A stretch of 64,000 nucleotides of DNA from an uncultured Clostridia bacterium (lineage in GTDB: Bacteria; Bacillota; Clostridia; Christensenellales; Borkfalkiaceae). The number at the start of each line of letters is the position of its first letter. Position 1 is the first letter of the stretch. Of the stretch, positions 23,001 to 31,618 are shown piece after piece. The notes below the pieces were generated by a model that was given only the letters and a program-made list of their open reading frames with translations, ran no database searches and had not been told where the DNA came from. The stretch covers positions 1 through 64,000 of the forward strand of contig CANQJF010000001.1 of assembly GCA_947624225.1 (NCBI GenBank). Direction: 5' to 3'. The position numbers were made by a program, and so were the translations under genes.

Positions 23001-24247
23001 AGTTCCCCCGTGAGCGCCGAGCGCGCCGTCTCCAAGTCGGAGAAAAGGCTGAGCTGGACGGCGTTTTCATGCGTCTCCCCGCTCGTGAGCAGACCGCGGA
23101 CGGCGGATTGTTGCCGCTCGCCGTAAAATTTCCCGTCTGTCGTGATAAAGTGCCGCGCCCGTTTCAGAACGACGCGCATTTTTTTGAGATCCTCAAAGGT
23201 GAGTTTGGTGTATTTTCGCGCTTCGGTGATCTTGTATGCGCTCCTTGCTCCGATGCCGGGCACGCGCAGGAGCATTTCGAGGGGCGCGCGGTTGACCTCC
23301 ACGGGAAAGTATTGGAAATTTCTGAGGGCCCAGCTGCACTTTGGATCGAGTTCGAGGGAGAGGTTGCCGTCGTCCTCCACGATCTCCTCGGCCGTGAAAC
23401 CGTAAAATCTCAGCAGCCAATCTGCCTGATACAGGCGGTGCTCCCGCCGTTCGCCGGCCGGGATGTCGGGCAGCAGAGAATCGTGCACGAGGGGCACATA
23501 GGAGGAGTAGTACACGCGCTTCAACCCCGCTTTTTGATACAGACTTTGCGTGAGGCGCAGGATGAGCCCGTCGGGTTCGGGGCTTGCGCCTACGATGAGT
23601 TGCGTCGTCTGTCCCGCGGGGAGGAAGTGCCCCTTGCGTTTTTCTTCCTTAAAAATGCTTTTTTCGCGCTGCAAACGCTGCATGGGGACGAGCAAACTCT
23701 CCTTGCTCTTTTGCGGTGCAAGAAGTTTGAGACTCCTTTCCGTCGGCAGTTCGAGATTGAAACTCATGCGGTCGGCATACAGCGCGGTCTCCCGGACAAG
23801 CCCCTCGTCGGCGCGGGGGATCCCTTTCACATGGATATATCCGAAGAAGTGATATTCCGTCCGCAGTTTTTTTACGGTGAGGAGTAGCTGTTCCATGGCA
23901 AAATTGGGCGATTTTACCACGGCGGAGGAGAGGAACAGCCCCTCGATGTAGTTTCGCTTATAAAAATCCATCACGAGCTCGCAGATCTCATCGGGTGTGG
24001 CCGTCATGCGGGGGACGTCGGCCTCCGAGCGGGACATGCAGTATTTGCAGTTGAAAATGCAGTCGTTGGAGAGAAGAATTTTGAGCAGCGAGATGCAGCG
24101 CCCGTCGGGCGTAAAGGAGTGGCAGCAGCCCGCCGCATAGCCGTTTCCCATGCCGCCGTTGTTTTTCCGCGCACTTCCGGAGGAAGAGCAGGAGACGTCG
24201 TATTTCGCGCTCTCCGTGAGGATGCGCAGCTTTTCTTCGGATATCAT
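22997..24247 (-). CDS. Radical SAM DNA modification/repair-type protein (TIGR03916-like)
   Basis: A 416-residue radical SAM enzyme. The cluster motif is CIFNCKYCMSR, preceded by a Cys/Ser-rich N-terminus (DVSCSSSGSARKNN). A helix-hairpin-helix near the C-terminus, LLRVPGIGARSAYKI, indicates nucleic-acid binding. The full layout matches the putative DNA modification/repair radical SAM family that pairs with the DUF4130 gene downstream. GAGG lies before ATG 24247 and a consensus promoter lies just beyond. The substrate is not established; spore photoproduct lyase is a distant analogue, not an orthologue. Confidence 0.92.
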   Translation of the reverse strand: MISEEKLRILTESAKYDVSCSSSGSARKNNGGMGNGYAAGCCHSFTPDGRCISLLKILLSNDCIFNCKYCMSRSEADVPRMTATPDEICELVMDFYKRNYIEGLFLSSAVVKSPNFAMEQLLLTVKKLRTEYHFFGYIHVKGIPRADEGLVRETALYADRMSFNLELPTERSLKLLAPQKSKESLLVPMQRLQREKSIFKEEKRKGHFLPAGQTTQLIVGASPEPDGLILRLTQSLYQKAGLKRVYYSSYVPLVHDSLLPDIPAGERREHRLYQADWLLRFYGFTAEEIVEDDGNLSLELDPKCSWALRNFQYFPVEVNRAPLEMLLRVPGIGARSAYKITEARKYTKLTFEDLKKMRVVLKRARHFITTDGKFYGERQQSAVRGLLTSGETHENAVQLSLFSDLETARSALTGEL

Positions 24248-24264
24248 TTTGTTACCTCGTCTCT

Positions 24265-24293
24265 ATTATAGCGCGCGGGAGCGAGGAAGTCAA
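24265..24293 (-). promoter_or_regulatory. Promoter of the radical SAM/DUF4130 operon
   Basis: On the minus strand TTGACT and TATAAT are separated by 17 bp, about 18 nt before ATG 24247. Confidence 0.85.
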
Positions 24294-24337
24294 ACGTTTG
24301 TTTTTATTATTTTAAACTTTTGTTTGGTAAATTTTGG

Positions 24338-24366
24338 TTGCACGTGCCCGGTGAGTGTGGTATAAT
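24338..24366 (+). promoter_or_regulatory. Promoter of the two-component operon
   Basis: TTGCAC (24338-24343) and TATAAT (24361-24366) with a 17-bp spacer. The roughly 90-nt leader holds two TTTTCACG direct repeats, a possible site for autoregulation. Confidence 0.8.
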
Positions 24367-24458
24367 AATGAAAAGCAATTTTCACGCACTTTTCACGGTT
24401 CTTTTAGAAGTATATAAAGAAGACCATATAAAATAGATAAAACAGAGAAGGGGATGCC

Positions 24459-25127
24459 ATGAAAGTTTTGATCGTTGACGATGAAGAGATGATCCGCGCG
24501 GTGCTTCGCGAATACGTGGAGTTCGAGGGAGGCGAGGCGGATGAAGCGCAGGACGGGATGGAGGCCGTCAAGAAGTGCCGTGAGGGGGAGTATGATGTCA
24601 TCCTCATGGACATCATGATGCCCAAACTCGACGGCTATTCTGCCGTGAAGGAGATTCGCAAGTTCTCCTCCACGCCCATCATCATGCTCTCGGCGCGCAC
24701 GGAGGAATACGACAAGCTGTTCGGGTTTGAGATCGGCACGGACGATTATGTCACCAAGCCTTTTTCTCCCAAGGAGGTCATGGCGCGGATCCATGCCGTG
24801 ATGCGGCGGGGCAAGCCCTCGGGGACGGCCAACGGAGAGATATACGAATTCGAGGGCCTGAAAATCGACGTGACTGGCAGAAATGTGTATGTGGACGGCA
24901 AAAAGGCCGAGCTCACGCCCAAGGAGTATGAACTTCTGTTTTACTTTGTGCAAAACGCGGGCGTGGCGCTCACGCGGGAACGTCTGCTCAACAAGGTCTG
25001 GGGTTATGATTTCTATGGGGACGACCGAACCGTGGACACGCACGTGAAGATGTTGCGCGGGAATTTAAAAGATTACCGCAAGTTCATTGTGACGCTGAGG
25101 GGACTCGGCTACAAGTTCGAGGTATAG
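24459..25127 (+). CDS. OmpR/PhoB-family response regulator
   Basis: A 222-residue response regulator. The receiver domain has the acidic pair DDEE near residue 7, phospho-acceptor Asp in ILMDIMMPKLDGY, the Thr/Ser switch in IIMLSAR and Lys in VTKPFSP. The C-terminal winged helix contains LTPKEYELLFYF and the recognition segment TVDTHVKMLRGNLK. It controls transcription as a phosphorylated dimer. The histidine kinase follows 30 bp later, and the unknown surface protein after it may be a target or part of the sensing unit. Confidence 0.95.
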   Translation: MKVLIVDDEEMIRAVLREYVEFEGGEADEAQDGMEAVKKCREGEYDVILMDIMMPKLDGYSAVKEIRKFSSTPIIMLSARTEEYDKLFGFEIGTDDYVTKPFSPKEVMARIHAVMRRGKPSGTANGEIYEFEGLKIDVTGRNVYVDGKKAELTPKEYELLFYFVQNAGVALTRERLLNKVWGYDFYGDDRTVDTHVKMLRGNLKDYRKFIVTLRGLGYKFEV

Positions 25128-25157
25128 CGGCGTTTTTCTCATACCGTGACAAGAATT

Positions 25158-26609
25158 ATGGCGGATACAAAAAAAAGCAAACATGCGCGTGCCTCCGGCA
25201 GCCTGAACCTCATCCTATGGTTCTCTTTCACCGTCTTTGCTCTGATTTTGCTTGTGCTCTTTCTCGCGGTGCAGAGCCTGCTGTTGGGCAGCCGATATCG
25301 CGGAGAGGTCATCACGCAAATGCAGCAGGCGAGCCGTGAGATGACGGAAGTGCTGTCCGGGTCGGAAGAGGGCTTTTCGCTCGCGGTCTGGCGCCGCGTC
25401 AGGGAACTTGAAGATGACTATGACGTGCACTTCCTCCTCTTGTACACGGATGGGCGCAACGTGTTCTCCGACGGTGCGGAGGATGACAGCTACCCGGAAA
25501 TTGCCGAGTCGCTCAAAGAGCGCATCTATGCCGGCGGCAGCGACGTTGTCTTTGTCGAGGGGGATGTCGTCGCCTATGCCTCCGTTGTCACCATCGGCGG
25601 GCAAAATTACTTTCTGTATGTCTCCAACTCCATTGCGCAGGTCAATTCGTTGGAGGAAAGTCTGAGGTGGCTGTCGCTCGGCACCGGGCTATTCTCCGTC
25701 GTGCTCGCCTTTGTGGCGAGCGGATTTGTGGCAATGCTCATCACCAAGCCCGTGACCGAGGTCACGGAGCAGGCCAAGGAGCTTGCGCGGGGGAATTACG
25801 CCCTCGATTTCAAGCGCGATTATTTTTGTCTCGAAATGTCCGAGCTCTCGGATGCGCTCGATTATGCCCGCCGCGAGATCTCCCGCACGGATACCATGCA
25901 GAAAGAGCTCATTGCGAATGTCTCGCACGACTTTAAAACCCCGTTGACCATGATCAAGGCCTATGCCTCCATGATCCGCGAGATCTCGGGGGAGGATAAG
26001 GCAAAGCGCGAGGCGCATGCCGACGTCATCATCGAGGAGGCCGACCGCTTGACGGCGCTGGTCAACGACGTCTTGGACCTCGGCAAATTGCGGGCAGGCG
26101 GGAGCACGGCGCCCGTCGTGTTCAACCTCTCCGAAACGGTGTATAAGATTGTCGCCCGCTTTGATTACCTCTGTGAGACGCAGGGCTTTGTCTTTGAAAC
26201 GGACATCGCCGAGGATCGGTATGTGCTGGCCGACCGCAACCGTACCGAGCAGGTCATCTATAACCTCATCGGCAATGCCGTCAACTATACGGGAGAGGAC
26301 AAGCATGTCCGCATTCGCCTCATGGCGGCGGCAGACCGAACGCGTTTGGAGGTCGAGGATACGGGCAAGGGCATCCCCGCGGAGGAGCAGGCCACCATTT
26401 GGGACAGATACTATCGCAGCAGCGAGGCGCATCGGCGGCCCGTACAGGGCACCGGGCTGGGGCTGTCCATCGTAAAGGAGATTTTATTGCAGCAAAACTG
26501 CCCCTTCGGCGTGCAGTCGGAAGAGGGCAAGGGGAGCATTTTTTGGGTGGAATTTTCTCTTCCGCCCGAGGACGGCGAGGAGCTGCTTGGCGTCGAGGGC
26601 GCAAAATAG
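25158..26609 (+). CDS. Membrane sensor histidine kinase
   Basis: About 483 residues. A first transmembrane helix (LILWFSFTVFALILLVLFLA), an extracellular sensor of about 120 residues and a second helix (LFSVVLAFVASGFVAMLI) are followed by HAMP-like KPVTEVTEQAKELARGNY. Next come the dimerisation helix with catalytic His in NVSHDFKTPLTM and the ATPase domain with N box QVIYNLIGNAVNY, G1 DTGKGI and G2 GTGLGLSIV. It pairs with the preceding response regulator. No good ribosome site exists; ATG 25158 was chosen, with GTG 25146 as alternative. The signal is unknown. Confidence 0.93.
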   Translation: MADTKKSKHARASGSLNLILWFSFTVFALILLVLFLAVQSLLLGSRYRGEVITQMQQASREMTEVLSGSEEGFSLAVWRRVRELEDDYDVHFLLLYTDGRNVFSDGAEDDSYPEIAESLKERIYAGGSDVVFVEGDVVAYASVVTIGGQNYFLYVSNSIAQVNSLEESLRWLSLGTGLFSVVLAFVASGFVAMLITKPVTEVTEQAKELARGNYALDFKRDYFCLEMSELSDALDYARREISRTDTMQKELIANVSHDFKTPLTMIKAYASMIREISGEDKAKREAHADVIIEEADRLTALVNDVLDLGKLRAGGSTAPVVFNLSETVYKIVARFDYLCETQGFVFETDIAEDRYVLADRNRTEQVIYNLIGNAVNYTGEDKHVRIRLMAAADRTRLEVEDTGKGIPAEEQATIWDRYYRSSEAHRRPVQGTGLGLSIVKEILLQQNCPFGVQSEEGKGSIFWVEFSLPPEDGEELLGVEGAK

Positions 26610-26623
26610 GAGGAAGAAAGTCT

Positions 26624-28012
26624 ATGGGGAAGCGACTGGGCGCGATACTTCTCGCGATTCCACTCTCTTGTGCGGGTATGTTTTGTATCCCGCGCACCCA
26701 AGAGGTTTTTGCAGGGACCAAATATCCGGAACGGGCCACGCTCTCGGGGCCCATGTTCTTGCGCGGGGACAGCGTCTCGCTCGAAAGTGAGCGCATCTCC
26801 CTTCGGGTCGACGAGCTCCCCGCCCAAGAGGATGCTCCGATTGCGGGCTCCATGGCGAGCGAGTTTGTGTTCTACAACCCCTCAAAAGAGGATGCCGCGC
26901 TGTGGCTCGCTTATCCCTGCCGGCAGGATACGGGCATGCCGCGCTTCGAGCTGGGCGGCGAGGAGATCTCGTCCGTCATCTCCATGCAAAATTATATCGG
27001 ATACTACAATCAGACGTACGATCTCACAAACGGTGTCAAGCAGATCTTGCGCAAACTCGGCGAGCGGGCGGGGGAGACCTCCGAAGAGGATCCCGTGCGG
27101 TTCTATTGCGACGATCTCAGCGTCAAGGATTATAAATTCTCCATCCAACTCTCGGAGGAGGCGCTGAGCGGGGTGGAGAAAAAACGCCCGCTGCTCGTCG
27201 CCACCTTTGATTGCGACCCCGTAAACACGCGCGTTTTCTCCTGCAACACGATGAGCTATGCGGTCGTCAACGGCCGCCTCGAACTCTCTTTCGAGTTGCA
27301 GCAGGGGGAGAATCAAGTCGGATTCTCCGTTGCGGGGGCGGATATCGAGCACCTCGGTTACACCGTCTATGCAGACCTTGCGCACAGCAAAGCCCTGCCT
27401 GTGCGTGTGTTTTGCGCGACCTATCCCACGACGTTCGGTCAATATGCGCGCTCCTTTCTGCCCGAGAACAATTTCTCCGTGAGCGAGAAAGATTGGGCAA
27501 CGGGCCTCGCCGAGATGCTGGCTGGCAGCACGGTGGGGTGCGTGGCATACGGAAAGCCGTGCAATTTGCGCGCGGAGGCCTTTATGGAGTGGGGGATCTA
27601 TTCCATCACCGTACCCGCGGGCGGCCGTGCCGTCAACACGGTGACGGTGCCCCTGTGCCCCGTCGCGGGGGAAAAGCGCTGGCAATACGATATCCTGCTC
27701 TCCCCGCTCTCGGATTGGGGACCATCCTCTTTCGACATCTCTCTCGCGACGCCCTATCATCTTGCTTACAGCAACCTGCTCTTTGAGCAAGACGGGCAGA
27801 ATTACTCTTTCTCGCGCGACCGCCTGCCCCTCGGCGAACTCACTTTCTCTCTCAGCGAAACAGAGGATAGGGGAGCGGAGACGCCCGATTACAGTCCCAT
27901 CTCGCCCAGCATGAGGCTTGCCTTTATTCTGCTCGGTGTCCTCGGTGGGCTGGCGGTGCTCGGCGGCACCGTCGCGGCAATCGTCGTGTGGAAGAAGAAG
28001 CGCCGCAAATAG
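26624..28012 (+). CDS. Membrane-anchored extracellular protein of unknown function
   Basis: A 462-residue protein with a signal peptide (MGKRLGAILLAIPLSCAGMF...), a large beta-rich outer region and a single C-terminal transmembrane helix (LAFILLGVLGGLAVLGGTVA) followed by basic VVWKKKRRK, a type I topology. There are several Cys residues in the outer region. No known domain was recognised. AGGAGG precedes ATG 26624, and the gene lies 14 bp behind the histidine kinase, so it is probably a co-expressed accessory or cell-envelope target of the two-component system. A strong terminator follows. Confidence 0.8.
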   Translation: MGKRLGAILLAIPLSCAGMFCIPRTQEVFAGTKYPERATLSGPMFLRGDSVSLESERISLRVDELPAQEDAPIAGSMASEFVFYNPSKEDAALWLAYPCRQDTGMPRFELGGEEISSVISMQNYIGYYNQTYDLTNGVKQILRKLGERAGETSEEDPVRFYCDDLSVKDYKFSIQLSEEALSGVEKKRPLLVATFDCDPVNTRVFSCNTMSYAVVNGRLELSFELQQGENQVGFSVAGADIEHLGYTVYADLAHSKALPVRVFCATYPTTFGQYARSFLPENNFSVSEKDWATGLAEMLAGSTVGCVAYGKPCNLRAEAFMEWGIYSITVPAGGRAVNTVTVPLCPVAGEKRWQYDILLSPLSDWGPSSFDISLATPYHLAYSNLLFEQDGQNYSFSRDRLPLGELTFSLSETEDRGAETPDYSPISPSMRLAFILLGVLGGLAVLGGTVAAIVVWKKKRRK

Positions 28013-28029
28013 AAAATTCATCGAAAAAC

Positions 28030-28074
28030 AACATCGGCGCTCCGCGCAAAGCGGAACGCCGATGTTTTAACTTT
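28030..28074 (+). terminator. Terminator of the two-component operon
   Basis: AACATCGGCGCTCCGC pairs with GCGGAACGCCGATGTT (one mismatch) around a 5-nt loop, followed by TTTTAACTTTT. Confidence 0.88.
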
Positions 28075-28237
28075 TGCGGCAAGCCCACTCCCCAATGTGA
28101 GCGCACCGATTTTTCCATGAAAGCGTTCTTATTATAGCTCATTCCCGCGAGTTTGTCAACACTTCGTCCAAAAATATCTCCTAAAAAATTCCCGCGTTTT
28201 GGCAAAAAAATTATTTCCCGAAAATGGGGCGGAATGC

Positions 28238-28266
28238 TTGCCAAAGTGTACGACTTATGCTATAAT
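28238..28266 (+). promoter_or_regulatory. Promoter of the TM1266-like operon
   Basis: TTGCCA (28238-28243) and TATAAT (28261-28266) with a 17-bp spacer. The predicted transcript starts about 28273 and carries a leader of about 105 nt. Confidence 0.85.
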
Positions 28267-28270
28267 ACAC

Positions 28271-28378
28271 TCACCTAAACGGGAAGAGCGATCTGACCGC
28301 AAAGGGCACAAACGAAGATCTTTCGCGGCACCGCGGCCGCACTGTCTCCTTTTGCCCTTTGGGTGAAAGGAGTTTTTT
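28271..28378 (+). ncRNA. Structured 5' leader, candidate riboswitch
   Basis: TCACCTAAA (28271-28279) can pair with TTTGGGTGA (28358-28366), closing nearly the entire leader. CAAAGGGCA (28300-28308) pairs perfectly with TGCCCTTTG (28353-28361), and the two helices compete for TTTG. Smaller hairpins include CGAAG-ATC-TTTCG. The ribosome site AAGGAG (28367-28372) abuts the closing helix, so folding could expose or hide it. It does not show the TPP, SAM, cobalamin or c-di-GMP core motifs I know, so its class is open. Confidence 0.5.
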
Positions 28379-28627
28379 ATGGAAGAAAAGCGCATCTGTG
28401 TCCTGTCCGTCATCATAGAAGATCGCAACATTGCGCCTCGCGTCAATGGCTATCTCTCGGAATACGGAGAATACATTGTGGGGAGAATGGGCATCCCATA
28501 TCATGAGAAGCATGTCTCGGTGCTCGCCGTTGTCTTGGATGCGCCGCCCTCCGTCGTCAATGCTCTAACGGGCAAACTCGGAAATCTCGATGGCGTCTCC
28601 GCCCGGTCGCTCTTCGGCAAAGTTTAA
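28379..28627 (+). CDS. TM1266-family putative [FeFe]-hydrogenase regulator
   Basis: An 82-residue protein matching the TM1266 family: YIVGRMGIPYHEKHVSVLAV, then DAPPSVVNALTGKLGNLDGV. The fold is an ACT/ferredoxin-like alpha-beta domain, and members are found beside [FeFe]-hydrogenase maturation genes, with a proposed regulatory role. No hydrogenase or hydE/F/G genes are in this window. Instead a three-gene ABC importer follows, hinting at ligand sensing tied to uptake. The gene is preceded by a folded leader and a strong ribosome site. Confidence 0.85.
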   Translation: MEEKRICVLSVIIEDRNIAPRVNGYLSEYGEYIVGRMGIPYHEKHVSVLAVVLDAPPSVVNALTGKLGNLDGVSARSLFGKV

Positions 28628-28647
28628 GGCCTATGAGCGAAAACGGG

Positions 28648-28661
28648 CATACCATGTCCGC
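28648..28661 (+). repeat. Copy of a recurring 14-mer
   Basis: CATACCATGTCCGC, in the gap between the TM1266-like gene and the ABC operon, is identical to the copy at 16037-16050. Confidence 0.45.
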
Positions 28662-28701
28662 AAATGCACGTTATAAAACTTTTTTTCAAAGGAGTAAATA
28701 T

Positions 28702-29778
28702 ATGAAAAGATCGTTTGCTGTTTTCACGGCCGCGCTTCTCGCCGCGGCAACGCTGTCGCTCGGGGCATGCGAGCTCACGCTCCCCGATGCGCCCACCTCC
28801 GACGGTCCCGCGCCCGAGGCCGTCACCCTGAGCGTTTATGCGCCCGACGGTGCTCCCGCGCTCGCCCTTGCGAACTTCATTGAGGACAAGGGGGCTGCCG
28901 CACGTTCCGCCGACCCTCAGCCCACGCACACTTTCACCTATGATATTCACGTCGTTGACGCGAATCAGATCGTGAGCTTTGTGACGGGGGAGGCTCCCAA
29001 GGCCGACTTCTGCATCCTGCCCCTCAACGCGGCCTCCCTCCAACTCGGCACGGGCGAGGCCTACAAGATGGCGGGAACGGTCACCAACGGCAATCTGTAT
29101 TTTATCACGACGGGCGAAAACCCCGCGCTCACCGAGGAAAATCTTGATACCCTCGTCGGCAAAAAACTCGGCGTCGTCCAACTTCCCAATGTGCCCGGGC
29201 TCACCCTCCGCGCAACGCTCAAAGACCATGATATTCCCTTTCAAGTGATCGAGAGCGCGCAGGCACAAGCCGATGCAGCCAAGGTCAATCTCGTGCCCTT
29301 TGCCCCCGATAATGTGACGCCGACGGGCGGATGCGACTACTATCTCGTTCCCGAGCCCGCGGCAAGCGCCAAGATAAAGGGGACGGCCTCCACGGCCAAG
29401 CCTTTCAAGGCGGCGGGGGATTTGCAGGCCATCTATGGCGAGGGGGGCTATCCGCAGGCCGTGCTCGTCGTCAAAAACAGCGTCGTCGAACAGTACGCGG
29501 ATGCGGTGGACGAAGTCGGGATCGCGCTTTCCCGCAGTGAAGATTACCTCAAAAATGCCGAGCCCGCCAAGCTCATCGACCTGCTCGCATCCAAGCGCAC
29601 CGAGGGGCTCACGCCCTCCTTTAACGCCAACAATCTCACCAAGGAAGTCGTGGCGCATTGCTCCGTCCGCTATACGCCCGCAAAGGACTGCAAGGCGGCC
29701 GTGCTCGCTTTCCTGCAAAAACTCATGGAAGTCGACGCGACATCTGCCAAGGTACCCGCAGATAAATTCTTTCTTTGA
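28702..29778 (+). CDS. ABC transporter substrate-binding lipoprotein
   Basis: A 358-residue lipoprotein with lipobox LGAC (about Cys23) and a periplasmic-binding-protein fold resembling the SsuA/NMT1 group: VTLSVYAPDGAPALALANF, a middle VGKKLGVVQLPNVPGLTLRA hinge segment, and a conserved-looking C-terminal helical part. It should capture a small solute outside the membrane and pass it to the permease encoded next. The ligand is not known; relatives bind sulfonates, thiamine precursors or other aromatic cofactors. AAAGGAG lies 7 nt before ATG 28702. Confidence 0.87.
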   Translation: MKRSFAVFTAALLAAATLSLGACELTLPDAPTSDGPAPEAVTLSVYAPDGAPALALANFIEDKGAAARSADPQPTHTFTYDIHVVDANQIVSFVTGEAPKADFCILPLNAASLQLGTGEAYKMAGTVTNGNLYFITTGENPALTEENLDTLVGKKLGVVQLPNVPGLTLRATLKDHDIPFQVIESAQAQADAAKVNLVPFAPDNVTPTGGCDYYLVPEPAASAKIKGTASTAKPFKAAGDLQAIYGEGGYPQAVLVVKNSVVEQYADAVDEVGIALSRSEDYLKNAEPAKLIDLLASKRTEGLTPSFNANNLTKEVVAHCSVRYTPAKDCKAAVLAFLQKLMEVDATSAKVPADKFFL

Positions 29779-29786
29779 GGGATGAT

Positions 29787-30542
29787 TTGAAGCGCGCATT
29801 GTTGAAAAATTTCGCACTTTCCGTGGCGGCGGTCCTCACCATGCTCTTGGTGTGGGTCGTCGCCTACTTTGTCGTGCGCAACGACTATGTGTTGCCCTCG
29901 CTTTCGGAGACATGCCGCGAAGTGGGCAGACTATTTTCCGAGGCCGACTTTTGGATGGCATTTTCGAACACGCTCCTCCGCACGGCCGTGGCCTTTTTGG
30001 TTGCGCTCGTCTTGGGGATCGTACTCGCTCTGATCGCCAACCTTTGGACATGGGTACGGGCTTTTCTGTCTCCCATCGTCTCTGTGCTCCGCACCGTCCC
30101 CACGATGGCGGTCATTCTGATGCTGCTTCTGTGGACAACGCCGCGCGTCGCACCCGTCATCGTCTCTCTGTTGGTGCTCATGCCGGCCGTCTATGCTACA
30201 ACGCTTTCGAGCCTCAACGAGGTCACGGCGGAATACGGCGTTCTCGCGCAGACCTTTCGCATCCCGGCATGGAAACGCGCATGGAAGATGTATCTTCCCC
30301 TCGTTGCGCCCCCCGTTTTCGGACAGGCCGGTTCCATTTTCTCAATGGGGCTCAAAATCACCGTATCGGGAGAAGTGCTTTCCAACACATTCCAAAGTCT
30401 CGGCGGCATGATGCAGGAGGCCAAGATGTTTGTGATGATGCCCCGTTTGATGGCGCTCACGCTCAGCACGGTCGTGGTCGGCTTTTTGCTTGAAGCCGTT
30501 TGCCTGCTTATCTATAAGCTCATCGTGAGGTGGAGAGGATGA
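29787..30542 (+). CDS. ABC transporter permease
   Basis: A roughly 251-residue inner-membrane protein with about six transmembrane helices and the SsuC/TauC-like EAA loop around YGVLAQTFRIPAWKRAWKMY. It forms the channel of the importer. The start is uncertain: TTG 29787, 4 nt after GAGGGA, is preferred to TTG 29775, which overlaps the stop of the previous gene. Its end overlaps the ATPase start by 4 bp, so the two are translationally coupled. Confidence 0.9.
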   Translation: MKRALLKNFALSVAAVLTMLLVWVVAYFVVRNDYVLPSLSETCREVGRLFSEADFWMAFSNTLLRTAVAFLVALVLGIVLALIANLWTWVRAFLSPIVSVLRTVPTMAVILMLLLWTTPRVAPVIVSLLVLMPAVYATTLSSLNEVTAEYGVLAQTFRIPAWKRAWKMYLPLVAPPVFGQAGSIFSMGLKITVSGEVLSNTFQSLGGMMQEAKMFVMMPRLMALTLSTVVVGFLLEAVCLLIYKLIVRWRG

Positions 30543-31207
30543 AACTCGAAAATGTTTGCAAGCGTTACGGCGAAAAACTTGCCCTCGATGGGATCACCTT
30601 GGAGATCGAAAGGGGAAGAATTACCGCCGTCCTCGGGGAAAGCGGAGCGGGAAAGACCACGCTTCTCAACGTGCTCGCCGATTTGGTGCCTTTCGACGGC
30701 AGTAAGAAAGATTTTCCCGCCGTTTCCTATCTCTTTCAGGACGACAAACTTTTGCCCAATCTTACGGTGGAAAAGAACTTGCGCCTTGTTTTGGACAAAA
30801 GCCGGTGGGGGGAGATTGGCCCCATGCTCGGGAAAGTGGGGCTTGCGGGCAAAGAAAAACGCTACCCCAATTCTCTATCGGGCGGCGAGCGGCGGCGCGT
30901 GGCCATTGCCCGTGCCTTTCTCTATCCGCACGGACTTCTTTTGATGGACGAACCATTCTCTTCCCTCGACCTCTCCCTCAAAAAGACGCTCATCGAGCTC
31001 GTCGCCTCCCTCTGGCGGGAGCGTGGGGATACCGTCGTATTCGTGACCCACGATGTCCGCGAAGCCACGCTTCTCTCGCATCGCGCGGTTGTTCTCAAAG
31101 GGGGGCGGATCGTTGCAGACCACAGGATCTCGGGAGAACCCCCGCGGGATTTCTATGCCGAATGCCCGGAAACCCAATGGCTGATCCGCTCTCTGATGAA
31201 TTCCTGA
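30539..31207 (+). CDS. ABC transporter ATPase
   Basis: A 222-residue ATPase of the nitrate/sulfonate/taurine type. Walker A GESGAGKTT, Q-loop in YLFQDDKLLPNLTV, signature LSGGERRRVAIARAF, Walker B LLMDEPFSSLD and switch His in VFVTHDVREA are all present. It powers the importer formed with the preceding permease and lipoprotein. ATG 30539 overlaps the permease stop in the ATGA arrangement. Confidence 0.94.
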   Translation: MKLENVCKRYGEKLALDGITLEIERGRITAVLGESGAGKTTLLNVLADLVPFDGSKKDFPAVSYLFQDDKLLPNLTVEKNLRLVLDKSRWGEIGPMLGKVGLAGKEKRYPNSLSGGERRRVAIARAFLYPHGLLLMDEPFSSLDLSLKKTLIELVASLWRERGDTVVFVTHDVREATLLSHRAVVLKGGRIVADHRISGEPPRDFYAECPETQWLIRSLMNS

Positions 31208-31297
31208 AATACCCCCGATCTGTTTTTTGGGTCCTCATTTTTGTCCGGGAAAGCGTATCGCCCCAACATCGTCGCAAAGCCCCCGCAGAGGGGTAGT

Positions 31298-31510
31298 TTG
31301 GATATTTTTGAGCAACGGAAAATCTGTTGCTCTTTCTCTGAGGAAATCGAGAAAGCGAAGAACACACACGCAAGGGCAGCCGCAGAACACGAGAGACCGC
31401 AAGTTGACGTGGCGGAAAGTTTGAAAAAATTTGCCGAGTTGCGCGATTCCGGCATCATCACCGAGGAAGAGTTTCAGCAGAAAAAGAACGAGCTTTTGGG
31501 AAAAATATAG
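31298..31510 (+). CDS. Small SHOCT-domain protein, possibly a remnant
   Basis: The C-terminal 34 residues (LKKFAELRDSGIITEEEFQQ, then KKNELLGKI) are a textbook SHOCT motif, a short helical oligomerisation module usually at the end of longer proteins. The upstream part has no recognised domain. No ATG is available; TTG 31298 after AGAGGGG is the best start, giving about 70 residues. The frame stays open further upstream, so a longer ancestor may have been truncated. Confidence 0.6.
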   Translation: MDIFEQRKICCSFSEEIEKAKNTHARAAAEHERPQVDVAESLKKFAELRDSGIITEEEFQQKKNELLGKI

Positions 31511-31556
31511 CAAAAAAACTTTGGCGTACAGCACGCTTTATTAGGAATGCGAATTT

Positions 31557-31584
31557 AAGGGAGACAGGTGTCTCCCTTGTTTTT
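31557..31584 (+). terminator. Terminator after the SHOCT gene
   Basis: AAGGGAGACA pairs perfectly with TGTCTCCCTT around GG, followed by GTTTTT. Confidence 0.9.
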
Positions 31585-31618
31585 CTCTATGATACACCGA
31601 GGGTTCTTTCTGTTTTTT

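Noticed and set aside
28271-28378. TPP or c-di-GMP riboswitch before the TM1266-like gene
   Set aside because: The CUGAGA and related core blocks of TPP, and the GEMM core order, are missing. Only the general fold of a regulatory leader is supported.
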